Origin: Bacillota bacterium
GTDB taxonomy: Bacteria; Eremiobacterota; SpSt-956; JAKJGF01
Reading direction: 5' to 3'
DNA: 31,988 bases
Assembly (NCBI GenBank): GCA_029555925.1
Contig: JAKPQU010000226.1
Location: 1 to 31,988, forward strand
In this document: positions 6,796 to 16,800 of the stretch, in pieces
Layout: the number at the start of each line of letters is the position of its first letter
Position numbering within the stretch: position 1 is the stretch's first letter
Position numbers and translations under genes: made by a program
The notes under the pieces: model-generated
The model's input: only the letters and a program-made list of their open reading frames with translations
Told to the model about the DNA's origin: nothing
The model's database searches: none

Positions 6796-9236
6796 GTATC
6801 TTTCATTATATCCAGCGGTATATGATCGATTAACTGCAAATCCTGTTTTGTATTTATATTTTTCAGAGTTGCCTCTGAATCTATTGAAGTAATATGCTTT
6901 TTTATTTCTTTAATCGAAATTTCTTTCTTTCTTCTCTCTATGGGCGGGTTGAGTTTATCAGAACGTTCAAATTCAATAACCTTTATCAGCATATCTTCAG
7001 GTAAAATATTACAGTCATTTAAGATCCCGAAAAATTGAGAATTTAGATATGAATCTATCTGTATTTTCCTTTTGGTGGCATGGGCGAATTTACCGATAAT
7101 TCTGCAGATATGTTCCCTTTCTTCAGGGCTTAACTGTTCGGCGAATTCATATGCTTCTATTCTTAATAAATTAAGTATGATAGGTTCGAGGCTGTCAACA
7201 CTTACCACATAAACCCTGTAATCAACCATATTATAATAATAACTCTTAATTGTTTCTATGGTATTTGAAGGTACAACAAGAAAGACCTCTTTTTTTACCC
7301 TGTCTTCTGAAGTGTATTTCTTGACTTTTTCTGTCTGATCCTTAATATATTTCTGAAAGCTTGTTAAATCATCGCCCTGGGGGCTCTTTGCGTCAAATAT
7401 TACATATTCGCCGGCTATCAGTATTGTATTGTCAGGCTTTCCTCTGAAGGGAACCTTTTCTTTATTAACATATTCGATATTATGTCTTGTACATATTTCT
7501 TCTATTGTGGCCTGTACATTATTTTCATGATTTTTCCAGGCAAATTTCATTTCTTCGAATTTCTTTTTTATTTCTTCTTCTCTTTCATTCTGGAGCCTTA
7601 TTCTGTCATCGTCTAATTGTTGTTTCAGCTGGTTAAGTGCATTAACTTTATCTTCATATCTTTTCTGTTTTTGATCTTCTGATTCGAGATAAATACTGAT
7701 TTGATTCTGTAATTTCGTGTTCTCTTTTCTTGACTCATCGAGTTTTAATGAAGTTAAATCCCTTTCTTTTTCAAGTTCTATAATTCTCTGCCTGTTTTTA
7801 TCATCAGATTCTTTAAATTTTCCAATTTCTTTTTCCTTTGCTTGAAGCTCTTTATTATTCTGCTCCAGGACAGTCTTACAGAAAGTAACCTCTTTATCAA
7901 GTTCTATAATTCTCTCTTTGTTTTTATCATTGGATTCTTTTAACTTGCCAATTTCCTTTTCTTTATTTTGAAAATCTTTATTATACTGTTCTATGGTATT
8001 ACGGGCTAACAGTATATCCTGTTCCAGTTCTATAATTCTCTCTCTGTTTTTATTATCAGATTCTTTATGTTTTCCAATTTCTTTTTCCTTTGCCTGTAAA
8101 TCTTTATTATATTGCTCAAGGGAAGCCCTGTAAGAACTAATTTCCTTTTCCAGTTCTATAATTCTCTGTCTGTTTTTATCATCGGCTTCTTTTAATTTCC
8201 CAATTTCTTTTTCTTTATTCTGTAGTTCTTTATTATTCTGTTCTATATTATTACGGATCAGGAGAATTTCTTTTTCCTGTTCTGCAATTCTCTGCCTGTT
8301 TTTGTCATCGGCTTCTCTGAGTTTTCCAAGTTCTTTCTCTTTAATCTGTAAATCTCTGTTATTTGCTTCTATAGTATTTTTATAAATATTTATTTCTTTC
8401 TCCAGTTCAATTATTCTTTTCGTATTTTTCTCATTGGCTTCTTCAAGTCTCCCTATTTCACTTTCTTTTAATTGAAATATTTTATTATTCTGCTCTATTG
8501 TTCCCTTACATGAGGAAATTTCTTTATTAAGTTCAAGAATTTTTTCCTCATTTTTCAACTTGCCTTCTTCGAGACGGCCTATTTCCGTCTCTTTCTGCTG
8601 TAATATTTTATTATTCTGTTCTATAGTTCCTTTACAAGAGGATATTTCTTTATTTAGTTCAAGAATCTTTCCTTCATTCTTTGAATTGCCTTCTTCGAGC
8701 CGGCCTATCTCCATCTCTTTCTGCTGTAATATTTTATTATTCTGCTCTATAATCCCTTTTAAAGTAATTACTTCTTTATTCAACTCAAAGATTTTTTCCT
8801 GATTTTTTTTATTTGATTCCTCAAGTCTTCCTATTTCACTTTCATTTTCCCGTAATAATTTATTGTTCTGTTCTATCGTTTCTTTATATGATGATATTTC
8901 CTTATTAAGTTCAAGGATTTTTTCTTCATTTCTTAAATTGCTTTCCTGGAGACGTCCTGTTTCAGACTCCTTCTGCTGTAATATTTTATTATTCTGCTCT
9001 ATTGTATTTTTAGCAATAGAAAGTTCCTTATCTATTTTGTTTATATCGTCTTTTAGATTATCAATCTGCTTGATATTTTCTCTGAGTCCGGTAACCTCGG
9101 AAGATAAGCTTTTGAATTCTTCATAGGCATCATAGCTTAAAGAAGAAACATTCTTCCAGAAAAAAAGTCTTTCAAAAAATCCGACAGATTTGATTTTATC
9201 AAAGAACTTCTTCAGATTTTCAAAATTGATATTCAT
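6786..9236 (-). CDS. Long coiled-coil protein with PD-(D/E)XK (RmuC-like) nuclease domain
   Basis: The ATG at 9236 has GAAGGT about six bases upstream. The 816-residue product starts with a short N-terminal region (FFDKIKSVGFFERLFFWKN), then a very long charged coiled coil. Residues about 79-498 are ten repeats of 42 residues (IEQNNK..LQ.KE.EIG.L.E...KN...I.EL.KEI pattern), six heptads each. After more coil, residues about 595-700 carry a nuclease-type core: FRGKPDNTILI (Asp602), VIFDAKSP (Asp615, Lys617), and YKDQTEKVKKY-like helix. PD-x(12)-D-A-K after a coiled coil resembles RmuC, a DNA-end-related nuclease, but the rest differs. The C-terminal 200 residues are helical and unrecognised. 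It probably acts on DNA as an elongated rod. The 3' end overlaps the PglY-like fragment by several codons. Confidence 0.75.
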   Translation of the reverse strand: MNINFENLKKFFDKIKSVGFFERLFFWKNVSSLSYDAYEEFKSLSSEVTGLRENIKQIDNLKDDINKIDKELSIAKNTIEQNNKILQQKESETGRLQESNLRNEEKILELNKEISSYKETIEQNNKLLRENESEIGRLEESNKKNQEKIFELNKEVITLKGIIEQNNKILQQKEMEIGRLEEGNSKNEGKILELNKEISSCKGTIEQNNKILQQKETEIGRLEEGKLKNEEKILELNKEISSCKGTIEQNNKIFQLKESEIGRLEEANEKNTKRIIELEKEINIYKNTIEANNRDLQIKEKELGKLREADDKNRQRIAEQEKEILLIRNNIEQNNKELQNKEKEIGKLKEADDKNRQRIIELEKEISSYRASLEQYNKDLQAKEKEIGKHKESDNKNRERIIELEQDILLARNTIEQYNKDFQNKEKEIGKLKESNDKNKERIIELDKEVTFCKTVLEQNNKELQAKEKEIGKFKESDDKNRQRIIELEKERDLTSLKLDESRKENTKLQNQISIYLESEDQKQKRYEDKVNALNQLKQQLDDDRIRLQNEREEEIKKKFEEMKFAWKNHENNVQATIEEICTRHNIEYVNKEKVPFRGKPDNTILIAGEYVIFDAKSPQGDDLTSFQKYIKDQTEKVKKYTSEDRVKKEVFLVVPSNTIETIKSYYYNMVDYRVYVVSVDSLEPIILNLLRIEAYEFAEQLSPEEREHICRIIGKFAHATKRKIQIDSYLNSQFFGILNDCNILPEDMLIKVIEFERSDKLNPPIERRKKEISIKEIKKHITSIDSEATLKNINTKQDLQLIDHIPLDIMKDTAG
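7743..9002 (-). repeat. Ten tandem 126-bp units inside the coiled-coil gene
   Basis: Every 126 bases the gene repeats a unit encoding 42 residues (I/L-E-Q-N/Y-N-K at its start). Units 1-5 share ILELNKEISSCKGT-type ends and units 6-10 share DDKNRQRIIELEKE-type ends, so there are two sub-families, suggesting stepwise duplication. Length is kept exactly, as needed to preserve the heptad phase. Confidence 0.85.
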
Positions 9237-9461
9237 AATTTTACCTTCTTTCTAAAAATCAGCTAAAACCAGCCATTGTAATATTTTTTAGTGAGGTAAT
9301 TCAGAATAATAAAAATTTTCATTCCCTCAGTATAGTTCTATTTAAAATACACAGTCAAGTATATATTTACCTGGTATATTCAAGTTGTATAAATATATTT
9401 CCTTTAATATGTAAATATTTTCTTAAAAGAATCCCTGTGGATAAGAAAAAATAGTGTGGTA
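9237..9461. other. AT-rich intergenic region upstream of the coiled-coil gene
   Basis: About 225 bases without a gene. It is AT-rich and should hold the promoter of the minus-strand coiled-coil gene, but no pair of -35/-10 boxes stands out. Confidence 0.4.
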
Positions 9462-9545
9462 GGTCTTGAAAGGTTCGCTTCCAAAGGTGAAGGCCGGGAG
9501 TTTGATATGGATGAGGATGTAACCCTGACAGTTTACAGAAGGTAA
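9462..9545 (+). pseudogene. 3' scrap of an unrecognised gene
   Basis: In frame to TAA 9543-9545 the sequence encodes GLERFASKGEGREFDMDEDV followed by TLTVYRR. Its composition looks like real protein, and it has higher GC than its surroundings. The frame opens only after a TAA at 9405-9407 and has no start or ribosome binding site, so it is probably the last 30 codons of a deleted gene. I do not recognise the family. Confidence 0.4.
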
Positions 9546-9558
9546 AAGGAAATATAAC

Positions 9559-10177
9559 TTATAAGGTTATAAGTTCTCTGGCTTTTTTAGTAAAGAAAAC
9601 TTTCATATCTTCATGGTTTATCAGTTTTAACATTTTTGGAAGTACTGTTATGTTGTCTATATTTTTAAGTGATATGGAAAGCCAGTAGTCATCAAGACCT
9701 ATATGTTTTTTTCTTTGCCTGCACAAGGAGTTCATTAAAGCTCATATAATCTCTGTCCAGAAAATAAATATCAACAAAGTCTTTAGCTTCACTTCTGTCA
9801 AAAAGGGCAGATAATTTATTGAAGATGCCGTATTGTTCCTGTAGAACTTTTTGTTCCAGTCTATAAGGTGAATCCTGTGCAAAATCACATTTTACGATAT
9901 TTTCTTCTCCGAAATACATAAAAACCTCAAGATAGGTGCGAAACTGTTTCCTTACTTCCAGTTTTACCTTCAATTCTTCACATATTTTTTTTATATAAGG
10001 CAGTACAAATGGGATCTGAGCCGGTTCTTCTGTGAAAAAGTCCAGATCTTCTGATAATCTGTGCTGCAAGTAGAATTCGGAAAGAGCAGTTCCTCCTGTG
10101 AGAAAAAAGGTGTCTTTTAAAGGTGTAAGAGAGAATAATTTTATGAAATTTATCTGTTCTTCTGTCAAAATATTCAT
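9559..10177 (-). pseudogene. AbiEii-like nucleotidyltransferase toxin, frameshifted
   Basis: The start is ATG 10177 (MNILTEEQINF), two bases after the stop of the upstream small gene and with GAAGAAGG as ribosome binding site. The product has FFLTGGTALSEFYLQHRLSEDLDFF, the GG-T-A and S-x-D-L-D motifs of AbiEii-type nucleotidyltransferases, which act as toxins in type IV toxin-antitoxin or abortive infection systems. The frame ends early at 9692 after QAKKKTYRS. In another frame the sequence continues as HIGLDDYWLSISLKNID, MLKLINHEDMKVFF and TKKARELITL to a TAA at 9559-9561, a natural-looking tail. The shift falls in an A7 run (about 9708-9714), so a one-base indel, a sequencing error or programmed slippage are all possible. 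Confidence 0.7.
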
Positions 10178-10179
10178 AT

Positions 10180-10422
10180 TTAGCCTTCTTCCTGAAAAAA
10201 CCATTCCCAGAAATGTCTTATCTTTTTTGAAAGATTCAAACATGGCAGATTTTCTTTTATTATCTCAAGAGGAATTGTTTTCACGTCTTTTGAATTGCCA
10301 TTATTAAGGACTCTTGAGACATACCATATAAAGAAATCTTTTGTTTTGTAATCTTCTTCTTTGAATTCATAATCCCAGAGAAGACCTTTATTAACTTTTA
10401 TTCCATAAAGCGTGTCTTTCAT
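10180..10422 (-). CDS. Small protein paired with the AbiEii-like toxin (putative antitoxin)
   Basis: I choose ATG 10422 (MKDTLYGIKVNKGLLWDYEF) because GGAAGG lies about six bases upstream; a longer frame reaching 10458 has no such site. The 80-residue product contains LLWDYEF, DFFIWYVSRVLNNGNSKDVK and KKIRHFWEWFF. The WDY start and R-V/I-L-N-x-G-x-x-x-D-V-K block resemble the DUF6922-like small proteins often found next to nucleotidyltransferase toxins. The toxin gene starts two bases after its stop, so the two are translationally linked. Role as antitoxin is inferred from this position. Confidence 0.6.
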   Translation of the reverse strand: MKDTLYGIKVNKGLLWDYEFKEEDYKTKDFFIWYVSRVLNNGNSKDVKTIPLEIIKENLPCLNLSKKIRHFWEWFFQEEG

Positions 10423-10534
10423 AGAATTCCTTCCCATCAAAGTTCTATGCAATTTCACTACTATTATGATCCCGAAAAGCCTGCTGATAAGAGGCAGGTA
10501 AATTCTCTCACCATTTTAAAACTATCTGAGATAA

Positions 10535-10552
10535 TTATAATAAATATTATAA
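10535..10552. promoter_or_regulatory. AT palindrome between the antitoxin and addB-like genes
   Basis: TTATAATAAATATTATAA is a perfect 18-base palindrome in the divergent region. It contains -10-like TATAAT sequences on both strands and could be an operator; this is a suggestion from its location only. Confidence 0.35.
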
Positions 10553-10567
10553 TAAAAATAAATAGGC

Positions 10568-10617
10568 TTGACACGGTCATCTTTTCAGATTGATAATAGA
10601 AAAAATAATGTTATAAT
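10568..10617 (+). promoter_or_regulatory. Candidate sigma-70 promoters of the helicase-nuclease island
   Basis: TTGACA (10568-10573) is followed after 18 bases by GATAAT (10592-10597). A second pair, TTGATA (10590-10595) and TATAAT (10612-10617) with 16 bases between, overlaps it. Both lie upstream of the addB-like gene and are the best promoter matches at the head of the island. Confidence 0.55.
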
Positions 10618-10646
10618 AAAGTCATTACACTCAGGGAGGTGTTCTA

Positions 10647-13600
10647 TTGAAAACATTTTATTATACACCTTTTTTCACCTCTGTCAGAGATTACCTTGTA
10701 GAAAAGTGTATCGAAGTCATAAAAAATGGGAAAAAAGCCATATATATTCTCCCTTCCCGTGAAGCCATATTCGATGTGAGAAAGAAATTCCTTGCCGCCT
10801 CCGGAAACCTGATAAATACGTCTGTCTTCGGTTTCAGCGACCTTGCAGGCGAAGTGGCAGGGAAAAAAACTATTACTGAAGATGTTTCACTTCTTATAAT
10901 CAGAAATATTCTGAACAATAGATCGGACGGTTTTTTTAAAGATGTAAAAAACAGGCCCGGTTTTGTCACATCCCTTTACGGTTTCATAAAAAGGCTTAAG
11001 AGATTGAACATGCCTCCTGATAAGCTGGAGTATGTAAAATATAATTTCACCGGGTTAATGCTTGAAAAATTCGATTTTATCCGCTCTGTTTACGAAGAAT
11101 ATGAAAGATACAAAGAAAAAGAGTCTATATATGATCTGAATGATATGCCTCTTCTGGCTCTGAAGAAAATAAAATATTCCCCTTTTTTGTTTCAAACAGG
11201 CATTATAGTCATTGACGGCTATATAAACATAGACCCTGTCGATAAATCTATGGTGAGAACCATATCTAAATATTATCCTGAAATAGATTTCTACGGCTCC
11301 ATACCTTTTAAGAATTCATATAATGAAGAATTCATAAAGAGTGAAATTATAAAAGATCTTAAAGACCTGGGATTTATATACAGTGATAAGACATTTCCCG
11401 AAAAAAAGGCAAATCCTTCGATAAAATCTCTCTGTAAATATCTGTATTCCGATGAAACAGTATTAAAAGGCGATATAAGGGGAATAAAAATCTCAAACAG
11501 CCCCTGTATTGACCATGAGGTAAGGGAAATGGCAGCTCTTATAAAGAAAAAAATCCTGTCAGGGGAAACAGTTCCCGAGAAAATTGCCATTTATGTTAAA
11601 AATATAAATGAATACAGCAATGCTTTCGAGGAAATATCTGCCGAATTGAATATACCTGTCCTGGCAACATGGAAGAAAATACTCATAGAAGTCCCTTTAA
11701 TAAAGGATTTTCTCGGCTTATTGAATGTTTATATAAAAGGAAGAGAACATGAAGGCATAAGGAATATCTTTTCTTCAATATACCTCCTTCCTTTTGATAT
11801 AATTAAAAAACTTGATGGTAAAACCGATAAAATCCCTTTAAAGAGGATCTTTACAGGTAAAGATTCTTCAGATTATATTGATAAATTCTCACATGTTATA
11901 AAGGAATACTGTCCTGATAAGGATTTTTCAGCTTTTATCGATATTATTTCTTCACTTAACCCTTCCTGCTCTGACACAAAAGAAGCATATCTCAGAAAAC
12001 TTATGGATATAACAGAAAAGCTGGATCTGAAGGGAAATATAATAAACCTTTACCTGGAAGGAATTATAGACGGAAAGAATTTCACGAGAGATATAAAAGC
12101 CCTGGATTCTCTGAAAAGCATCCTTTCTGAAATAATTGAAATGGAAAAAACATATAATCTCTTATCGGAAGGCTTTTCTGTCGAACAGATTTATGAAGAA
12201 TTGATTGAATGGGCCTGTGTTGAAAGAGGAAAAACGGCAAAAGACACGGGAGGGGTGAGGATATTAAATACCGATCTTGCCAGAGGCCAGTATTATGACA
12301 TTGTATTTATGCCGGGAGTAAATGAAGGTATCTTCCCGTCAGTGTTATCAGGAAATCCTCTCTTTGACAGCGGCGAACATGATCTGTTTATGTTACAGCA
12401 TATAAATCTGGTAAATAAAAAATGGGAACTCGAAAGGGAAAAGATAAGATTTAATCTATGTATGGCATCGGCAACAGAAGAACTGTATATATCATACAGA
12501 ACATGTGATGAACAGGGGGAATATATGATAAAATCTTCTTTCCTTGACGACCTCTGTTCTTTAATAGATGAAAACTCTTTAAAAAATGTGACAGCGCAAA
12601 AAATTTATATGAGAGACAGATTTAACCCTCCCGGAGAGCCTCAGAGCCATAAAGAAATGCTCAGAAAGGCAATTCATTATATATGGAAAGATCAGTCCTC
12701 CCATATAGATAATACAGTCTGCAATGAAGAAATACTGGATTATATAAATCATGCCGCCATGATGGAATACGGGAGACAGGAAAACCCTTTCTTCGACTCT
12801 TATGACGGCATTGTGACAGAAGTATCGTCACAGAAGAATAAATACTGTTTTACACCTTCCCGTTTTAATTCCTACAGTTCCTGTCCTTTTAAATATTTTA
12901 TGGAAAGAGTGCTCGCCATAACGGTTGATGATGAAGATGAGCCTGATGCAAGGAAGGTCGGCTCTTTTTACCATGAAGTCCTGAAGGATTACTATAAAGA
13001 TAACAGCTGTTATGACAGGGAAAAACTTTATTCCCTGTTTGACAGAATATTTGATAATACATTGAAAAGACTTTATCATAATATAATGCCGGAAAAACTC
13101 TGGCACTTTATTAAAAAAGAATTGTTTTCCGTAATCAGCACCTTTATTGAAAATGATATGAAAAATCTTGAATATTACAGGGAAAAAACCGGGTTTACAA
13201 TGAAACCATGTCTCCTGGAACATCCATTTACCATAAAAGATGAAGAGAAAATGATAAGAGGTGTCGCAGACAGAGTGGACCTTGAAATGGATGAAAAAAA
13301 TTGCTTTACGGGAAGGTTTATCATTTATGACTATAAAAATTCTTCTACAAAAGAGTTAAAGGATTCCGTCGAAGGTAAAGATTTCCAGCTTCCTCTGTAT
13401 TACCTGGCTATAGGAGAACAGTTAAAAGACGAATTCCCCGATGTAAATCCCGAATGTATGGCACTTCTTTATTACAGTATTAAAGAAAATAAAAAACGTG
13501 GTATCGTAAGAAGTGACCTGAAGAAAAATATTTTTAACAGAGGCGGCCCGACATATACTGTGGGAAAGGAAAATATGATTGTCCTTATGGAATATATTTC

Positions 13601-13775
13601 CCGTAAGACTTCCGAACTGATAGAAAATATAAACAATGGGGTCTTTCCTCTTACTGTTTCATGTCCCCATGGTACAGGATATTATAACTGTAATTACAGA
13701 AAAATATGCAGATATGACAGATACAGAATTGCAGAGAAAAATATTTTTCAGAAAGAGAAATCTCGTAATGCGTAA
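10647..13775 (+). CDS. addB: AddB-like helicase/nuclease subunit
   Basis: A TTG start at 10647 follows AGGGAGGT by six bases. The 1042-residue product looks like AddB/RexB, the partner of AddA in the RecBCD-type complex that resects DNA double-strand ends. The N-terminal half has helicase-like pieces (YILPSREAIFDVRKKF; RGQYYDIVFMPGVNEGIFP) but no Walker A at the N-terminus, so ATPase activity is doubtful. The C-terminal nuclease domain has TPSRFNSYSSCPFKYF (Cys746), GVADRVD (Asp875/878), FIIYDYKNSS (Asp895, Lys897) and Cys1006, Cys1015, Cys1021, which together suit the iron-sulphur staple of AddB nucleases; the usual spacing between the first two of the last three cysteines is shorter. The last codons and the stop lie inside a heptamer repeat. 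The addA-like gene follows 119 bases on. Confidence 0.8.
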   Translation: MKTFYYTPFFTSVRDYLVEKCIEVIKNGKKAIYILPSREAIFDVRKKFLAASGNLINTSVFGFSDLAGEVAGKKTITEDVSLLIIRNILNNRSDGFFKDVKNRPGFVTSLYGFIKRLKRLNMPPDKLEYVKYNFTGLMLEKFDFIRSVYEEYERYKEKESIYDLNDMPLLALKKIKYSPFLFQTGIIVIDGYINIDPVDKSMVRTISKYYPEIDFYGSIPFKNSYNEEFIKSEIIKDLKDLGFIYSDKTFPEKKANPSIKSLCKYLYSDETVLKGDIRGIKISNSPCIDHEVREMAALIKKKILSGETVPEKIAIYVKNINEYSNAFEEISAELNIPVLATWKKILIEVPLIKDFLGLLNVYIKGREHEGIRNIFSSIYLLPFDIIKKLDGKTDKIPLKRIFTGKDSSDYIDKFSHVIKEYCPDKDFSAFIDIISSLNPSCSDTKEAYLRKLMDITEKLDLKGNIINLYLEGIIDGKNFTRDIKALDSLKSILSEIIEMEKTYNLLSEGFSVEQIYEELIEWACVERGKTAKDTGGVRILNTDLARGQYYDIVFMPGVNEGIFPSVLSGNPLFDSGEHDLFMLQHINLVNKKWELEREKIRFNLCMASATEELYISYRTCDEQGEYMIKSSFLDDLCSLIDENSLKNVTAQKIYMRDRFNPPGEPQSHKEMLRKAIHYIWKDQSSHIDNTVCNEEILDYINHAAMMEYGRQENPFFDSYDGIVTEVSSQKNKYCFTPSRFNSYSSCPFKYFMERVLAITVDDEDEPDARKVGSFYHEVLKDYYKDNSCYDREKLYSLFDRIFDNTLKRLYHNIMPEKLWHFIKKELFSVISTFIENDMKNLEYYREKTGFTMKPCLLEHPFTIKDEEKMIRGVADRVDLEMDEKNCFTGRFIIYDYKNSSTKELKDSVEGKDFQLPLYYLAIGEQLKDEFPDVNPECMALLYYSIKENKKRGIVRSDLKKNIFNRGGPTYTVGKENMIVLMEYISRKTSELIENINNGVFPLTVSCPHGTGYYNCNYRKICRYDRYRIAEKNIFQKEKSRNA

Positions 13776-13835
13776 TGCGTGATGCACAGGGATTAAACCT
13801 GTCACGCGTCACGCGTTACGTGTCACGCATTACGA
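13764..13835. repeat. Heptamer repeat tract 1, forming an imperfect hairpin
   Basis: Units of seven bases: CGTAATG twice, CGTGATG, then the core CACAGGGATTAAACC, then TGTCACG, CGTCACG, CGTTACG, TGTCACG, CATTACG. The left units are roughly the reverse complement of the right ones. The first two units form the final codons and TAA stop (13773-13775) of the addB-like gene. Confidence 0.85.
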
Positions 13836-13845
13836 AATATAAAAA

Positions 13846-13860
13846 ACAGGAAATTCCTGT
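13846..13860. promoter_or_regulatory. Short palindrome upstream of addA-like gene
   Basis: ACAGGAAATTCCTGT has seven-base arms around a central A and lies between heptamer tract 1 and the addA-like start. A similar GGAA/TTCC palindrome occupies the same place before the dna2-like gene (18708-18721), so it may be a shared operator. Confidence 0.4.
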
Positions 13861-13894
13861 AGAAAAATATTTCACAGAAAGAGGCTCATAAAAC

Positions 13895-16800
13895 ATGATA
13901 GATAAAATTTGCAGGGATTATGATGTTAACACTGAACAGGCAGAAGCTCTGGATATAAAGATAAATACAGGTTTAAAGGCCGGTGCCGGCTCAGGCAAAA
14001 CAAGAGTGCTTGCCAAAAGATTCTTCAAAATCTTAAAAGAAGCTCCTTTAATAGAAATTGACTCTATTGTGGCCATAACCTTTACCAGGAAAGCTGCTGT
14101 GGAAATGAAGGAAAGGATAAGGCTGGAAATATACAGGGAAATAAAAAAAGAACATGACAGAGATTTAAAACTTAAATGGAAAAAATTGAGGGATCTCATT
14201 ACAACGGCCAATATAGATACAATACATGGTTTCTGCACATCTATTATAAGAGACAATTTTGCCTCAGCCGGTATTGATCCTGCATTTACACTTATAGAAG
14301 AAACAGACTCTGCGGTAAAACTCCAGGAATTTGCAGAAGAAGCTATAGAAGAATATCTGGAGAATACAGATCATGATGGCACGGTAAATCATGTGCTGGA
14401 TAAATACGGCACGGCAACCTTTGTGTCAGGTAAATTGAGAGATGATATTATAAGACTTTATTTTTCCATAAGGGGACATGGCGCCTTTGAAAAAGAAATG
14501 GAGAAATGGAAAGACTCTTCATGTAATGAACTGGCATCCATGGCTATTAGTCTGTTAATAAATCTCCATGAAAAATATAAAGATTTCAAAAACAAAAAAA
14601 ATGTCCTCGACTTCAATGATCTTGAAATAATGACAGAAAAACTGCTGGAAAACCATGGGATAAAAGAGAGATATTTTCAGAGATTCAGATATTTCCTCGT
14701 AGATGAGTTTCAGGATGTAAATCCCATACAGGAACGGATACTGTCGGGACTTACTGAAAAAGATGGCACCATACCTCCGGGAAGACTTTTTATCGTAGGT
14801 GATCATAAACAGTCCATCTATGGTTTCAGAGGTGCCAACTACAAAATATTTGACAGAGTCTGTGAAAAAATCAATAAAAACGGAACAGTGAAATATCTTT
14901 CAAACTGCTACAGAAGCACTGCAAATATTGTAGACACGGTAAATATGATCTTCGAAAAACTGATAGAGCCTTTTGAAAAACTTCAACTGCCATTCAGTGA
15001 TAACGGAAAAGAGCTAAAGGTACAGCTCATTACCTGGAAAAAGGATGAATTAAGCAGAAAAAGTAAATGGGATACAATAAAAAAACTCCTTGCCGATGAT
15101 AAACATAAAGAAATTTTAAAGAGAGAACTTCAGTTAACCGGTGAGGATGAAGGGAACAGCCACAATAAAAAAGACTATCAGGGAGCCATAGTTGCAGGAC
15201 TGGTTCAGAAACTTACCGGCGAATACAGAGATGAAAAAGGCGGATTTACCTGTAAAGATATAGCCATACTCCTCAGGAGCAGAACAAACCTGAAATCCAT
15301 AGAACATGCCCTTCGTGCCAGAAATATTCCATGCTGTGTAATAGGAGGACTGGGATTCTGGGAAAAAGAGGAAATAATTGATATAATGTCACTTTATAAG
15401 TATATCTTTAACCCTTCCGACTCTATCTCTTTTCTTTCTGTTCTCCGCTCACCTCTTATGAGTTTTTCAGATAATATGATTTACACCCTCCTGGAAGGTT
15501 ATGACAGCAGAAAATCTTTAATGTCTTATCTTGAAGAATTTTCAGAAAGTTCTCCTGTTGCCATGAGAGCGTACAATCTCTTTACGAAATGTTTAAAACT
15601 TAAAGGAACACTGAATTCTTATGAACTTATTAAAAGATTATGCGATGAAACAAATTACGGAGAAATATTGCTTTCATTACAGGACGGGGAACAGAAATAC
15701 AGGAACCTGGAGAAACTCTTTTCTCTGGTCATGGATTTTGAAAGGAAAAATATATATAATCCGGGAGAACTGCCCATGTATCTGGAATTAATGGAAGATA
15801 ATGGAGGAATGAATGAAGAAGCCTTCATCGATACGGAAGACAGTGATTCAGTCAAGATAATGACTGTCCATGCCTCAAAGGGACTTGAATTCGATGCTGT
15901 AATAATACCGGATATGGACAGGAAAATCGACTGGATAGTAAGAAGGGATAGGCCTTTATTTTTCTATGATGAAGAAAAGGGAATAATATGGGCCGCCATA
16001 AAAGATGAAGAAAATCCTGATTATGAGGCATTTTATGAGAGACAGATATTGAAAGAAAACAATGACAGCAGGAGAATATTCTATGTGGCTGCAACAAGAG
16101 CAAAGAGATATCTTGCCTTTGTAGGAGAAAATCAGGAGAGTCCCGAAAAAGATGAACCGTCTCTTAATACCTTTATGATACAGATGAAATGGGCATTGAA
16201 AGACAGGGTTGTTAACACAATGGAACATACTGACGGGAAAAGCTTTATTTCTTCTCCCCCTTTACCGTCATATCCGCCCGATTTCGCAACAGAAGCTATA
16301 AAGAACCTGAAAAATAAGGGACATGATGGGGGTATAATAAAACCATATGTAAGCGCTTCCTCAGGTTCTATAAATATATCAATGTATCAGAAATATCTTA
16401 CCTGTGGCAGGCTTTATTATTTTCAGTATCTCGCCCGTCTGGAACCTGATGATGGAGACGGTCAGGAAGAAGGTTTGTATGGAGATAAAAAAACAGATGC
16501 CCGCCTCAGAGGAAATGTTGTTCATGAAATACTCAGTCATTTGAATTCCTTTTCAGACAGGGACATGAACGAAAAAATTGAAAAACTCATAAAAGAGGAG
16601 ATAAGTAAAAATAAAGAGGATTATATTTCAGAAGATGAAATAAGAAAATATATAGTAAATTATTTTGACATAGAGAAAAATCTGAGGAAAGAAAGAAAAG
16701 GAAAATATCTGAAAAGCTTTTATGAATTCAGATTTTCCGTCCCTCTTGAAGGAAATATTTTATTGAACGGTGTGGCAGACAGGGTTGATATATATGAAAA

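Noticed and set aside
8560..9126. Plus-strand open frames rich in Ser, Phe and Cys opposite the coiled-coil gene
   Set aside because: They are antisense shadows of the 126-bp repeats; no ribosome binding site and repetitive composition.
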